Assembly (NCBI RefSeq): GCF_000304335.1
Contig: NZ_CAJF01000001.1
Span: 1-64,000 of the forward strand
Length of the DNA stretch: 64,000 nucleotides
Reading direction: 5' to 3'
From: Microbacterium yannicii PS01
Lineage (GTDB): Bacteria > Actinomycetota > Actinomycetes > Actinomycetales > Microbacteriaceae
Positions 42,925 to 52,065 of the stretch are shown piece after piece. Under the pieces are notes generated by a model. That model saw nothing but the letters and a program-made list of their open reading frames with translations, was not told where the DNA came from and ran no database searches. The translations under genes and the position numbers were made by a program. Each line of letters opens with the position of its first letter. Position 1 is the stretch's first letter.

Positions 42925-43716
42925 TCACCAGCCGCTCAGCGCGCCCAGACCGCCGAGGGTGACCGCCGCATCGCGGAGCACGTTCACATGCCGGGCGGCG
43001 ACCGAGAGCCGCGAGATCGAGGTCGCGAGCGTGACGGCGCCGACGGGGCGGGAGCTGCCGTCACGAATGGGCACGGCCAGGCATCCGCGGTCGGATGCGA
43101 GCAGAGCGGCCTGTTCGGCATACCCGCGCACCGCGTAGGCCTCGTGGAACCCGCGCAGGTCGTCGGCACTGACCCGGACGGTGAAGCGAGGAGCGGTCGA
43201 GAGCTCTCGCTCGGGCCGGGCGATGAGCCACAGCTGACCGATCGCCGAGCGCGTCGGGTCGGCGAGGAGGACGGCGGGCGCGGTCAACGGCTGAGCGGGA
43301 TCCTCGTCGAGGATCGCGACGCCCGCGCGATGAAACGCGAACAGGTGGACGGCCTCTCCGGTCTGCGCGCGCAGGCGCTCGACGACGAGGGCATGATCCG
43401 GCCTCCTGCGCGCCCCCACCACCGCTGCCAGTTCGAGCACGCGCGTGCCCAGCAGAAACCCGGAGAAGTCGGGCCGGCGCACCAGGTACTCGTCGCGGAC
43501 CAGGGAGTTCACCACGCGGTAGACCGTCGCGCGGGGCGCGCCGACGGCACGAGCGATGTCGGCGGCCGTGGCGCCTCCGGTGTCGCGCGCGACCTGTTCG
43601 AGGATCTCGAGCGCGAGACCGAGGCCTTTCTCGGGCAGGCCCCGCCCCGATTCCTCGCGCTCCTGCGCCGGCGCTTCTACCGGCACAGCCTCGCGCGCGA
43701 GAGGGGATCCATTCAT
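42925..43716 (-). CDS. IclR-family transcriptional regulator
   Basis: A protein of 263 residues. Residues about 28-90 form the IclR winged helix (LALEILEQVARDTGGATAA, RATVYRVVNSLVRDEYLVR) and the rest the effector domain with EAVHLFAFHRAGVAILDE and RGCLAVPIRDGSSRPVGAV. It starts at ATG 43716, overlapping the stop of the amino-acid permease gene (ATGA), so it is co-transcribed and probably controls that permease. The very long frame extending to 45615 is a different frame of the permease gene, not a fusion. Confidence 0.9.
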   Translation of the reverse strand: MNGSPLAREAVPVEAPAQEREESGRGLPEKGLGLALEILEQVARDTGGATAADIARAVGAPRATVYRVVNSLVRDEYLVRRPDFSGFLLGTRVLELAAVVGARRRPDHALVVERLRAQTGEAVHLFAFHRAGVAILDEDPAQPLTAPAVLLADPTRSAIGQLWLIARPERELSTAPRFTVRVSADDLRGFHEAYAVRGYAEQAALLASDRGCLAVPIRDGSSRPVGAVTLATSISRLSVAARHVNVLRDAAVTLGGLGALSGW

Positions 43717-45152
43717 CCGCGCACCGGCCCGTCGAGGCAGTCGGCGTCGACGGGCCAGTCGTGCACGCCGATGCGCGCCGCGATCCCCGGGTGCCGCGCG
43801 AGTCTCGTCGCCCCGACCGCGTACAGCGCCCCGAGGCCGGTGACCACGCACAGCAGCCCCAGGGGATTGTCGCGCAGCGTGGCCGACAGGTAGAAGGCGA
43901 GGGCCGCGCCGAGCCCGACGAGCGGGACGCCGCAGAGCACCGCCGATCTCACCGTGAGCTCGCCGATGCGTGCCAGGAAGACGGGCGCCGCAGCGCAGAC
44001 CAGCGCATAGGCCAGCACGAACCCGACGATCGAGGCGGGCGACGTGACGATGCGCAGATCCTGCCGGCTGCCGCCGAAGGCCAGCAGCACGACCGGCACG
44101 AGTGCGACCATCGCCGCCAGGAGCGCGCCGCCCGCCGCGGGGACCCCGCGCCGCGAGGTCCGGCCGAACAGGGTCGGCAGCAGCCCTTCGCGACTCATCG
44201 CGAAGGCGAGCCGGGCCGCCGCGGTGGTCATCGCGAGGGCGCACGCGAGGAACGAGATCGCGATGATCACATCGATCAGCGAGGCGAGGCCCGTGACCGA
44301 TGCGAGAGAGGCGGTGCCCGGCCGCTCCGCCACGATCGACAGCTGCGCCGCGGTGCCGACGAGCATCACGAGCCCGGTCGCACCGACGCTCACGAGGATC
44401 CCGCGCGGAACGGCCGCGAACGGCCGCTTCGTCTCGGGACCGAGGGCCGCGCCGCTCTCGAAGCCGACGAAGCCGATGAGGGCGAACGCCACCCCGGTGA
44501 TGATCGCATCGAGTGAGAAGTCGGCCGGCGCGGGCACCAGAAGCCCGAGATCCCACCGGGTGACGCTGAGGGCCGCGAGCGACAGCCCGAGGACCGTCAC
44601 CACCGCTACCGCCTCGAGCACCAGCAGCAGGCGGGTCGAGATGCGCAGTCCACGGGCGACGACGAACGCGATGACGGTGCCGAACGCCGCGACCAGGACG
44701 GCGACGAGCCAGGGAGGCGGCGCGTCGCTTCCCGCGACGAGCTGGGCGACCCGCGACGAACCCGATGCGAGGGTGTTCATCGCCACGGCCACGTAGCCGA
44801 CGCCGAGCGCCACTCCGGTGAGCAGGCCGACGTGCCGGCCGAGTCCGCGCGCGGCGAAGGTGTACAGCGACCCGGTGCTGGCCACGCGCCGGGCGAAGAT
44901 CCCGATCACCAGAGCCACGCCTGCCACCAGTGTGATGGTGATGGCGATGTCGACGAACGCGAACGAACCGCTGCGCGCATACGCGGCCGCGGGATGGATG
45001 AGCAGCACGCCGGCTGGGGCCGTCGCCGCGACCGACTGCGCCACGACGTCCACCGTGCGGGCGTGCCGTCGGCGCAGCCCCGCGAACGGCGAGCGCGCGC
45101 CGAGGTCGGTCCTCGTCCGTGCGTGCATGATCGCATCCGCGAGTGCGCTCAC
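43713..45152 (-). CDS. APC-superfamily amino-acid permease
   Basis: A protein of 479 residues with about 12-13 membrane segments. The first-helix region VAQSVAATAPAGVLL, the IGFVGFESGAALGPETKRP loop in helix 6 and AMSREGLLP after helix 8 are APC features. It would import an amino acid or amine by proton symport. A GAGGAGGACGC site precedes GTG 45152. It is coupled to the IclR gene. The amine-oxidase cluster starts divergently 240 bases away, so an amine substrate is an attractive but unproved idea. Confidence 0.9.
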   Translation of the reverse strand: MSALADAIMHARTRTDLGARSPFAGLRRRHARTVDVVAQSVAATAPAGVLLIHPAAAYARSGSFAFVDIAITITLVAGVALVIGIFARRVASTGSLYTFAARGLGRHVGLLTGVALGVGYVAVAMNTLASGSSRVAQLVAGSDAPPPWLVAVLVAAFGTVIAFVVARGLRISTRLLLVLEAVAVVTVLGLSLAALSVTRWDLGLLVPAPADFSLDAIITGVAFALIGFVGFESGAALGPETKRPFAAVPRGILVSVGATGLVMLVGTAAQLSIVAERPGTASLASVTGLASLIDVIIAISFLACALAMTTAAARLAFAMSREGLLPTLFGRTSRRGVPAAGGALLAAMVALVPVVLLAFGGSRQDLRIVTSPASIVGFVLAYALVCAAAPVFLARIGELTVRSAVLCGVPLVGLGAALAFYLSATLRDNPLGLLCVVTGLGALYAVGATRLARHPGIAARIGVHDWPVDADCLDGPVRG

Positions 45153-45391
45153 GCGTCCTCCTCGCCACCGTGGTCCTAGCTGACGCGAGGCTATCCAGTC
45201 CGCGTTGCGGGCGACCGGCGGCCGTGTTTCGTGTGCGTGACGACGGCTGAGACGGCGAGGGGCGGATGTCGGGGCGCTGTCTCACGGAGATTTCGATCCG
45301 CGTTCGCACCGGCACATCGCGCCGAAACGGCGCAGGAACAGAATCGGCCCGACGCGACGCGAGCCGCGTCTTCGCCATCGAAAGGAATCCT

Positions 45392-46240
45392 GTGACCGAA
45401 ACACAGCTCTCTCCCGAGGGGGACTCGCCACCCCCACCGGGATCCCGGCGCCCCTCGAAGACCCGGCGACTCGTCACCCCTCGCACTCTCGGCATCGGAT
45501 CGGCCGTCGCCGCCGGTGCAGCGGCCGTCGCTCTCGTGTTCGCGACGCAGACCGCGGTGCAGGCCACCTCCTCGCCCGACGCGCCGGAGTCGACGCCCAT
45601 CGCCGCCGACAGCACGGACGAGGGCGCCCCCGAGAAGGCGGAGGAGGTCGCGAAGCCGACATCCGTCGCCGCGGCGTATGACCAGCTCTCCGGGGCGGAG
45701 GTCGAGTACGTGCGCTTCGTCGGCGCGCAGGACCCGGCGTTCGCCGCGGGTGTCGACCTGTTCGGCGAGCCGGGGCTGCAGTTCCTCTCGACGGACGTCG
45801 CCGACCCGCAGGCCTACGCCGACGGGCAGCGCCGGCTGCTGTCGCTGTACTACGACTACGGCACCAACGAGACGGTCAGCATGATCGTCAATGTCACCAC
45901 GGGCACCGTCGAAGCGGTCGACCGGGCTTCCGGCACGCAGCCGGCTCCGACCGACGCCGAGACGGCCCGCGCGTGGGAGATGCTCCTCGACTCCGAGGCC
46001 GCGCAGCCCGTCGTCGACGAGTTCGCCGCGCTCACGGGCGGCTCGGCGCTGACTCCGGCCTCCGCCGAGGTCATCCTGACCGCGCACTCCTTCGTCACGG
46101 ACGCCGGCTCGTTCGGCGCCGAATCGTGCGGTGTCGACCGGTGCGTGCAGCTGCTCGCCCAGGTCGACGGCGGCGCGTTCCTCACCACCAGCACCTACGT
46201 GGTCAACCTGTCCACAGCCAGCGTCCTGACCGTCTCATGA
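45392..46240 (+). CDS. Exported single-helix protein next to the amine-oxidase gene
   Basis: A protein of 282 residues, not recognised as a named family. A Pro/Arg-rich cytoplasmic tail with a twin Arg (SRRPSKTRR) leads to one membrane segment (residues about 33-56), then an acidic linker and a folded extracytoplasmic domain with one Cys pair (GAESCGVDRCVQLL). GTG 45392 follows AAAGGA; a longer frame from 45266 lacks support. It lies 17 bases before the amine-oxidase-like gene, so a partner or maturation role is inferred. Bases 45153-45391 hold the divergent promoters and no gene. Confidence 0.75.
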   Translation: MTETQLSPEGDSPPPPGSRRPSKTRRLVTPRTLGIGSAVAAGAAAVALVFATQTAVQATSSPDAPESTPIAADSTDEGAPEKAEEVAKPTSVAAAYDQLSGAEVEYVRFVGAQDPAFAAGVDLFGEPGLQFLSTDVADPQAYADGQRRLLSLYYDYGTNETVSMIVNVTTGTVEAVDRASGTQPAPTDAETARAWEMLLDSEAAQPVVDEFAALTGGSALTPASAEVILTAHSFVTDAGSFGAESCGVDRCVQLLAQVDGGAFLTTSTYVVNLSTASVLTVS

Positions 46241-46257
46241 TCAGAGAGAGAAACCGA

Positions 46258-48168
46258 ATGAAGCGAACACTCAGTGCGGCCACCGCGGTCGCCCTGCTGG
46301 CAGGGGGCCTCGTCGTCCTGTCGGCACCGACGGCTGCCTCCGCGCAGACGATCACCGAGGCATCCTGCTCCGGCGACTCCCTCGTGTCGGAGACGCTGGA
46401 ATCGGGGTCGAGCTGGCAGATGTGCTGGCGCATCGACTCGTATCGCGGGCTCGTGCTCGACAAGGTCGCGTATCAGCCGCGCGACGACGAGGCGCCGATG
46501 CTCGTGCTGGACTCCATCGCGCTCGCGCAGCTGAACGTGCCGTACGACACCGGCGCGACGGAGTACAACGACGTCACGACCTACCAGGTCGGCGGGCGCC
46601 GGCTGCAGGCCATCGAGGCCGTGGACTGCCCCGTCGGCGAAGTGCGCACCTCATGGGTCGACGCCGCTCGTGGTGAGATCCCCGCGATCTGCATCGGCGA
46701 GGAGGACTCGGGCATCGCCTATCGCTCGAACATCGCCCGCGATGCGCTCTACGCCGCTCAGGGGACGGATCTGGTGCTGCACACGGTCTCGCGCATCGGC
46801 TGGTACGAGTACCAGACGCAGTACCGCTTCCACGACGACGGCGAGATCTCGGTCGAGCTGGGCGCCACCGGCGACCTGTCGCCGAACGACTACGTGAACG
46901 TGGTCAACCAGGGCTGGCCGCTCGCCCCCGGGCAGGAGGACTTCGCGGTCAACCACTACCACTCGGCCTTCTGGCGCGTGGACTTCGGCATCGACGCAGG
47001 TGAGAGCCAGCTCGTCGAGAAGTTCGCCACCACCCCGACGGGCGAGCACGGCACGACCGGCGACACCGGTCACACCGCGATCCTCGACACCCAGGTCACT
47101 CAGGTCACCAACGAGACCAAGACCATGGGTGCGAACCGCGAGGCGTACCGCGTGGTGAACCCCGAGAGCCTCAACGCGGACGGCCACGCCCGCTCGTACG
47201 AGATCATCGTCCCGCGCGACCAGGCGTACAACCTCAACCCCGAGACCGACTACGACATCGCGTTCACCTCGGCCAAGTCGGACGAGATCCACGCCAGCCA
47301 CAACCTGATCCCGTCGAAGGCCGGGCAGATGGTGACGGACTACATCGCCGACGGCGAGACGCTCGAAGACCCGGTCGCCTGGGTCAACGTCGGCTTCCAT
47401 CACATCAACCGGGACGAGGACCAGAGCCCCATGCCGATCCACTGGCAGGGCTTCACCCTCTACCCGCGTGACTTCGCGGCGCAGGCTCCGAACATCCCCG
47501 AGGGCCGCAAGTGGGTCAACGGCGACATGCGCGGTGTTCCGAACCCGAACATCACGCCGACGCCGACCGCGTCGCCCACTCCCAGCCCGACGGTCGAACC
47601 GACCACAGAGCCCACGCCCACCACGGAGCCGACGCCGACCGCGTCGCCGACCGCTCCGGGCAACGGCAACGGCAACGGGAACGGCAACGGCAACGGCAAC
47701 GGGAACGGCAACGGCAACGGCAACGGCAACGGGGGAAGCACCGCCACCCCGCCGGCGTCGGTGACGTTCGGCAGCGCCGAGGTCGCGCCGGGAGCCACCC
47801 AGACGGCGACCGCCGCCGGATTCACCCCGGGTGAGACCGTCAGCGCCGTGCTGCACTCCGACCCTGTCGACGTCGGAACGTTCATCGCGGACGACGAAGG
47901 CTCGGTGACCGCGCAGTTCATCGTGCCGTCGAACACGCCGGCCGGAGAGCACACGCTCGTGCTCACGGGGCAGACCTCGTCGCTGGTGGCCGAAGGGTCG
48001 TTCACGGTGGCCTCGGCGTCGCCGTCGGCGATCCTCGGCGCCCTCGCCAGCACCGGCACGGACGCGAACCGCTGGGCACTCTCGGGCCTGGTGCTCCTCG
48101 TGGCCGGCGGGGGACTGGCCGGCACCGCGTGGCACCTGCGGCGCCGGGACGTCAAGGCAGTCGCCTGA
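46258..48168 (+). CDS. Wall-anchored copper amine oxidase catalytic domain protein
   Basis: A protein of 636 residues. Signal peptide 1-29; residues about 65-410 match only the catalytic domain of copper amine oxidases: candidate base Asp105 in NDVTTYQVGG, ICIGEEDSGI (145-153), precursor Tyr183 of the topaquinone cofactor in GWYEYQ, copper His233 and His235 in NHYHSAF, and third copper His382 in HHINRDED. The usual N-terminal domains are missing. A Pro/Thr linker, 12 Gly-Asn repeats (468-491), a beta domain, and an LASTG sorting signal (596-600) with hydrophobic helix and RRR follow. It should oxidise amines at the cell surface. Trp182 replaces the usual Asn. Confidence 0.82.
   Translation: MKRTLSAATAVALLAGGLVVLSAPTAASAQTITEASCSGDSLVSETLESGSSWQMCWRIDSYRGLVLDKVAYQPRDDEAPMLVLDSIALAQLNVPYDTGATEYNDVTTYQVGGRRLQAIEAVDCPVGEVRTSWVDAARGEIPAICIGEEDSGIAYRSNIARDALYAAQGTDLVLHTVSRIGWYEYQTQYRFHDDGEISVELGATGDLSPNDYVNVVNQGWPLAPGQEDFAVNHYHSAFWRVDFGIDAGESQLVEKFATTPTGEHGTTGDTGHTAILDTQVTQVTNETKTMGANREAYRVVNPESLNADGHARSYEIIVPRDQAYNLNPETDYDIAFTSAKSDEIHASHNLIPSKAGQMVTDYIADGETLEDPVAWVNVGFHHINRDEDQSPMPIHWQGFTLYPRDFAAQAPNIPEGRKWVNGDMRGVPNPNITPTPTASPTPSPTVEPTTEPTPTTEPTPTASPTAPGNGNGNGNGNGNGNGNGNGNGNGNGGSTATPPASVTFGSAEVAPGATQTATAAGFTPGETVSAVLHSDPVDVGTFIADDEGSVTAQFIVPSNTPAGEHTLVLTGQTSSLVAEGSFTVASASPSAILGALASTGTDANRWALSGLVLLVAGGGLAGTAWHLRRRDVKAVA
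47659..47730 (+). repeat. Tandem 6-base repeat encoding (Gly-Asn)12
   Basis: Twelve copies of GGCAAC or GGGAAC in frame form a flexible stalk between the enzyme domain and the wall-anchored part of the amine-oxidase-like protein. The near-identity of units makes copy-number change by slippage likely. Confidence 0.95.
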
Positions 48169-48173
48169 TCCGA

Positions 48174-48209
48174 CCGCGGGGCGGCGCGACCCGACGCGCC
48201 GCCCCGCGG
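48174..48209 (+). terminator. Strong hairpin between amine-oxidase-like and DUF305 genes
   Basis: A perfect 15-base GC stem (CCGCGGGGCGGCGCG with its complement) with a 6-base loop starts 6 bases after the stop codon at 48168. No T run follows. It probably ends most transcripts or stabilises the upstream mRNA; partial read-through to the next gene is possible. Confidence 0.7.
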
Positions 48210-48241
48210 CATCCCCTTCCCCCTCACGAAAGGACGCCCTC

Positions 48242-48934
48242 ATGCGCCACCGCCTGGCCGGCATCGGAGTCGTGCTCGCCGTCTCGACCGGCCTGCTCGG
48301 TGCCGCCGCGGTGACGCTGGGGCTGACGACCTCGCCCTCGTCGGCCCCGGTGGCCGCGGCCACCGGCACGGCGGTGACGGATGCCGTGACCTCCGAGTAT
48401 CCGACCCTCGAGGACCACTGCTACATCGAGGGCATGATCCCGCATCACGAGCAGGCGCTCGAGCTGAGCACGCTCGTGCTCGGCGCGAGCGACGTCCGGG
48501 ACCGGACGCGTGCGCTGGCCGAGTACATCGTCGCCGATCAGGCGGCCGAGATCCAGACGATGCGGGCGTGGCAGGACGCATGGCGCAAGGCGATCCCTGC
48601 CGGCGAGGTCACCGGTGGCGCCGCCCAGGCGGGCCACCACGGCGCTCCCTCGACCGCTGCTGTGCCGACCGGATGCGGCGGGCACGCCCATGCCGCCATG
48701 GCCGGCATGGCGACGCCCGAACAGCTCGCCGCTCTCGACGCCGCCGATGGCGCCGCAGCCGACCGCCTGTTCCTCGAGCTCATGATCGCGCATCACGAAG
48801 GAGCCCTCGAGATGGCGACCGTGGCCGTCACCGATGGCTCGAACGACTTCGTCCGCAGATCGGGCAAGCACGTCCTCGTCGAGCAGGAGCGCGAGATCGC
48901 CGCCATGACCGCGCTGCTCGCGGAGAGCCCGTGA
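48242..48934 (+). CDS. Exported His-rich DUF305 protein
   Basis: A protein of 230 residues with a signal peptide or anchor at residues 1-28. It contains the two DUF305 half-motifs MIPHHEQALELS (HH 68-69) and MIAHHEGALEMA (HH 184-185). Between them is a His/Cys/Met-rich stretch (GHHGAPS, CGGHAHAAMAGM) suited to copper. The cyanobacterial protein CopM, a periplasmic copper binder, has this domain. The next gene starts within its stop (GTGA). An AAAGGA site precedes ATG 48242. Copper delivery to the neighbouring oxidase is inference. Confidence 0.87.
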   Translation: MRHRLAGIGVVLAVSTGLLGAAAVTLGLTTSPSSAPVAAATGTAVTDAVTSEYPTLEDHCYIEGMIPHHEQALELSTLVLGASDVRDRTRALAEYIVADQAAEIQTMRAWQDAWRKAIPAGEVTGGAAQAGHHGAPSTAAVPTGCGGHAHAAMAGMATPEQLAALDAADGAAADRLFLELMIAHHEGALEMATVAVTDGSNDFVRRSGKHVLVEQEREIAAMTALLAESP

Positions 48935-49452
48935 CGCCGGCCGCTCACCGCGCCGCGCGGGTGCTCGCCGCTGTCGCTGCGCCCGTCGCCGCCGCGGCGC
49001 TGATCTTCGCCGCCTTCGGTGTCGCCGGCGTGCACAACGACTCGATGTCCCCGACCCTGCACGGCGGGGATCTCGTCGTGTACGACCGCTGGAGCGCGCC
49101 GGGGCGCGGTGACATCGTGCTCTTCGTCGATCGCGAAGGCTGGTCGGGCGAGCCGGACGCGCTGCTGGTCAAGCGCATCGTCGGCGTGACCGGCGACGTG
49201 ATCGTCTGCTGCGAAGCCGGGACCGGGCGCCTCCTCCTCAACGGCGAGCCGGTGGACGAGCACTTCGCGGGCGACGCGCGGCCGGGCGGCGACATCCCGT
49301 TCCGCGTCACCGTGCCTGAGGACGCCGTCTGGGTCATGGGCGACAACCGCGCCGAATCCGCGGACTCGCGCCTGTCGGTCGCGGCGCCCGGGCATGGCGC
49401 CGTGGCGAGAGGCGATCTGCGGGGGACCGCGCGCGCCTGGTGGGGCGACTGA
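48931..49452 (+). CDS. Signal peptidase I (S26 family)
   Basis: A protein of 173 residues with one N-terminal membrane segment (about 11-33). The Ser-Lys dyad is visible: Ser38 in NDSMSPTL and Lys81 in VKRIVG; the GDNRAESADSR box (138-147) is complete. It cuts signal peptides on the outer face of the membrane. It is short and is translationally coupled to the exported DUF305 gene, so it is an accessory peptidase for this cluster rather than the main cellular one, which is inference from position. Confidence 0.9.
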   Translation: MTPAAHRAARVLAAVAAPVAAAALIFAAFGVAGVHNDSMSPTLHGGDLVVYDRWSAPGRGDIVLFVDREGWSGEPDALLVKRIVGVTGDVIVCCEAGTGRLLLNGEPVDEHFAGDARPGGDIPFRVTVPEDAVWVMGDNRAESADSRLSVAAPGHGAVARGDLRGTARAWWGD

Positions 49453-49555
49453 TCCCGCACGTGCACCGCGGTCGCGGCATCCGTCATCAATGCTGAACTT
49501 CCATCCAGCGAGAGCGGGCCGCGCCGTCGAGCCCCGGCAGGCTTAGCCTGGAAGC

Positions 49556-52021
49556 ATGGCGACGAAGCCCCCGAAAGCAGACATCGACGAGACGCGCGTG
49601 CGCGTCAGCCACCCCAAGAAGGTGGCCGTCGGCGTCCCCGCCGTGCTCCACGCTCTGCAGATCGCGCAGGAGCAGATGGGCGTGAAGCGCTCGGTCGAGA
49701 CCCTGATGCGAGTGAACCAGAAGGACGGCTTCGACTGCCCCGGCTGCGCGTGGCCGGAAGAGAACAAGCGCCACCTCGCGGAATTCTGCGAGAACGGCGC
49801 GAAGGCCGTCGCCGAGGAGGCGACGCTGCGGCGTGTGGGGCCCGAGTTCTTCGCGGCGCACTCGATCGACGAGCTCCGCGGCCATGACGACTGGTGGCTC
49901 GGGCAGCAGGGGCGGCTGACGCAGCCGGTGATCCTCGAGGAGGGCGCGACGCACTACCGTCCGATCTCGTGGGACGACGCCCTGCGGACCATCGCCGACG
50001 AGATCGCGGCCCTGGACGACCCCGACGAGGCCGTCTTCTACACGTCGGGGCGCACCTCCAACGAGGCGGCGTTCCTCTACCAGCTGCTGGTCCGCGGAAT
50101 CGGCACGAACAACCTGCCCGACTGCTCGAACATGTGCCACGAGTCCAGCGGCTCGGCGCTGACCGAGACCATCGGGATCGGCAAGGGCACGGTCTCGATC
50201 GAAGACATCCACGAGGCCGACCTCCTCATCGTGGCGGGGCAGAACCCGGGCACGAATCATCCGCGCATGCTGTCGGCGCTCGAGAAGGCCAAGCAGCGGG
50301 GAGCGACGATCATCGCGGTGAATCCGCTGCCCGAGGCCGGGCTGCTGCGGTTCGAGAACCCGCAGACGGTCCGCGGGGTCGCGTTCGGCGGCACGAAGCT
50401 GGCCGACGCCTTCGTGCAGATCCGTCTCGGCGGGGATCAGGCCCTGTTCCAGGCGATCGGCAAGCACCTGCTCGAGGCGGACCCCTCGACAGGCTCCGGC
50501 ACAGGCTCTGCGGTGCTCGACCACGAGTTCATCGAAAAGCACACCAGCGGCTTCGAGGCCTACCGTCAGGCGATGGCCGATGCCTCGTGGCGCGAGCTCG
50601 TCGTGGCCACCGGTCTGCCCGAGAAGGCGCTGCGCCGGGTGGGTGAGGCGGTGCGCACCTCGAAGGCGACGATCGTGTGCTGGGCGATGGGCCTGACGCA
50701 GCACAAGCACTCGGTGCCGACCCTGCGCGAGGTCGTCAATGTGCTGCTGCTGCAGGGCAACATCGGCCGGCCGGGCGCCGGCGTGTGCCCGGTCCGCGGG
50801 CACTCGAACGTGCAGGGCGACCGCACCGTGGGCATCTACGAGAAGCCGTCGGCGACGTTCCTGGACGCGCTCGACGCCGAGTTCGGGTTCGCCGCGCCCC
50901 GCGAGCACGGGTTCGACACGGTGCAGGCCATCCGCGCGATGCGCGACGGCGACGTGCGGTTCTTCATGGGGATGGGCGGCAACTTCGTCTCGGCGACCCC
51001 CGACACCGCGGTCGTCGAGGCGGGGATGGCCCGCGTCGGCCTGACGGTGCAGGTGTCGACCAAGCTCAATCGCTCCCACGTCGTGACCGGCCGTCGCGCG
51101 ATCATCCTGCCCACCCTCGGGCGGACCGACCGGGACCGCCGCGGTGGCCGTGAGCAGCGGGTGACCGTGGAGGACTCCATGGGTGCGGTGCACGCCTCGC
51201 GCGGGCGGCTCGCGCCTCCGGCGGAGGATCTGCTGAGCGAGGTCGCGATCGTCGCGCGGCTGTGCGGGCTGCTGTTCGGCGGGGGAGCGCCGCACGCTGC
51301 GGCACTCGCGGGCCCGGCAGGGGCACGAGAAGACACGGCCGACGCGACGCGCCACGACTGGAACTATCCCGAGCGCTCGATCCCCGAAGAGGCGGACGGT
51401 CCGGATCCGGTGGGACTGCGGCATCCGTCCAACGTCCCGCAGGCGGACTGGGCCTCCCTCGAGTCGGACTACGCCCGGATCCGCGCTCACATCGAGCGCG
51501 TCATCCCCGGTTTCGAGGACTACGACGAGCGCATCCAGAAGGGTCGCACCTTCTTCCTCCCCAACGGTCCGCGCGACGGGCGCCAGTTCGCCACGGCCGA
51601 CGGCAAGGCGCGGTTCACGGTGAACCCGCTCGAATACCCGGTGATCCCGCGCGGCCGCCTGCTGCTGCAGACGCTGCGCTCGCACGACCAGTACAACACC
51701 ACGATCTACGGCAAGGACGACCGCTACCGCGGCATCCACGGCGGCCGGCGGGTCGTGCTGGTCAACGCCGCCGACATCACCGCGCTCGGCTTCGCCGAGG
51801 ACGACATCGTCGACCTCGTCTCGGAGTGGACGCGTCCCGACGGCACGATCGAGAATCGCCGTGCCGAGGAGTTCCGCATCGTCGCCTACCGCACGCCCCG
51901 CGGCAACGCCGCCGCGTACTACCCCGAGACCAATGTGCTCGTGCCGCTGGACTCGGTCGCCGACGTCTCGGGCACACCCACCTCGAAGTCGGTGATCGTG
52001 CGGCTCGAGCGCCGGGCGTGA
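49556..52021 (+). CDS. FdhF/YdeP-type molybdopterin oxidoreductase
   Basis: A protein of 821 residues. The N-terminus carries a CPGCAWPEENKRHLAEFCENG element instead of the full four-Cys Fe-S motif of formate dehydrogenase, typical of the YdeP group. Then come molybdopterin-guanine-dinucleotide regions: FYTSGRTSNEAAFLYQLL, SNMCHESSG, GQNPGTNHPRML, a GVCPVRGHSNVQGD loop and a C-terminal dinucleotide-binding domain. Physiological substrate unknown; E. coli YdeP is linked to acid resistance. TAGCCT (49544-49549) ends 6 nt before the ATG. The cofactor genes follow immediately. Confidence 0.9.
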   Translation: MATKPPKADIDETRVRVSHPKKVAVGVPAVLHALQIAQEQMGVKRSVETLMRVNQKDGFDCPGCAWPEENKRHLAEFCENGAKAVAEEATLRRVGPEFFAAHSIDELRGHDDWWLGQQGRLTQPVILEEGATHYRPISWDDALRTIADEIAALDDPDEAVFYTSGRTSNEAAFLYQLLVRGIGTNNLPDCSNMCHESSGSALTETIGIGKGTVSIEDIHEADLLIVAGQNPGTNHPRMLSALEKAKQRGATIIAVNPLPEAGLLRFENPQTVRGVAFGGTKLADAFVQIRLGGDQALFQAIGKHLLEADPSTGSGTGSAVLDHEFIEKHTSGFEAYRQAMADASWRELVVATGLPEKALRRVGEAVRTSKATIVCWAMGLTQHKHSVPTLREVVNVLLLQGNIGRPGAGVCPVRGHSNVQGDRTVGIYEKPSATFLDALDAEFGFAAPREHGFDTVQAIRAMRDGDVRFFMGMGGNFVSATPDTAVVEAGMARVGLTVQVSTKLNRSHVVTGRRAIILPTLGRTDRDRRGGREQRVTVEDSMGAVHASRGRLAPPAEDLLSEVAIVARLCGLLFGGGAPHAAALAGPAGAREDTADATRHDWNYPERSIPEEADGPDPVGLRHPSNVPQADWASLESDYARIRAHIERVIPGFEDYDERIQKGRTFFLPNGPRDGRQFATADGKARFTVNPLEYPVIPRGRLLLQTLRSHDQYNTTIYGKDDRYRGIHGGRRVVLVNAADITALGFAEDDIVDLVSEWTRPDGTIENRRAEEFRIVAYRTPRGNAAAYYPETNVLVPLDSVADVSGTPTSKSVIVRLERRA

Positions 52022-52065
52022 CGCACGCCGCCTGGTCGAACCGCGCGTCGTCTTAGGCTGGAGCC

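Noticed and set aside
42925..45615. Apparent 896-residue fusion ending in an IclR regulator
   Set aside because: Only the last 263 residues are IclR-like. The rest is an out-of-frame reading of the amino-acid permease gene, which has its own good start and overlaps by ATGA.
47659..47730. Short tandem repeat considered as a CRISPR or DNA-level element
   Set aside because: It is an in-frame 6-base codon repeat with no spacers and encodes a Gly-Asn stalk.
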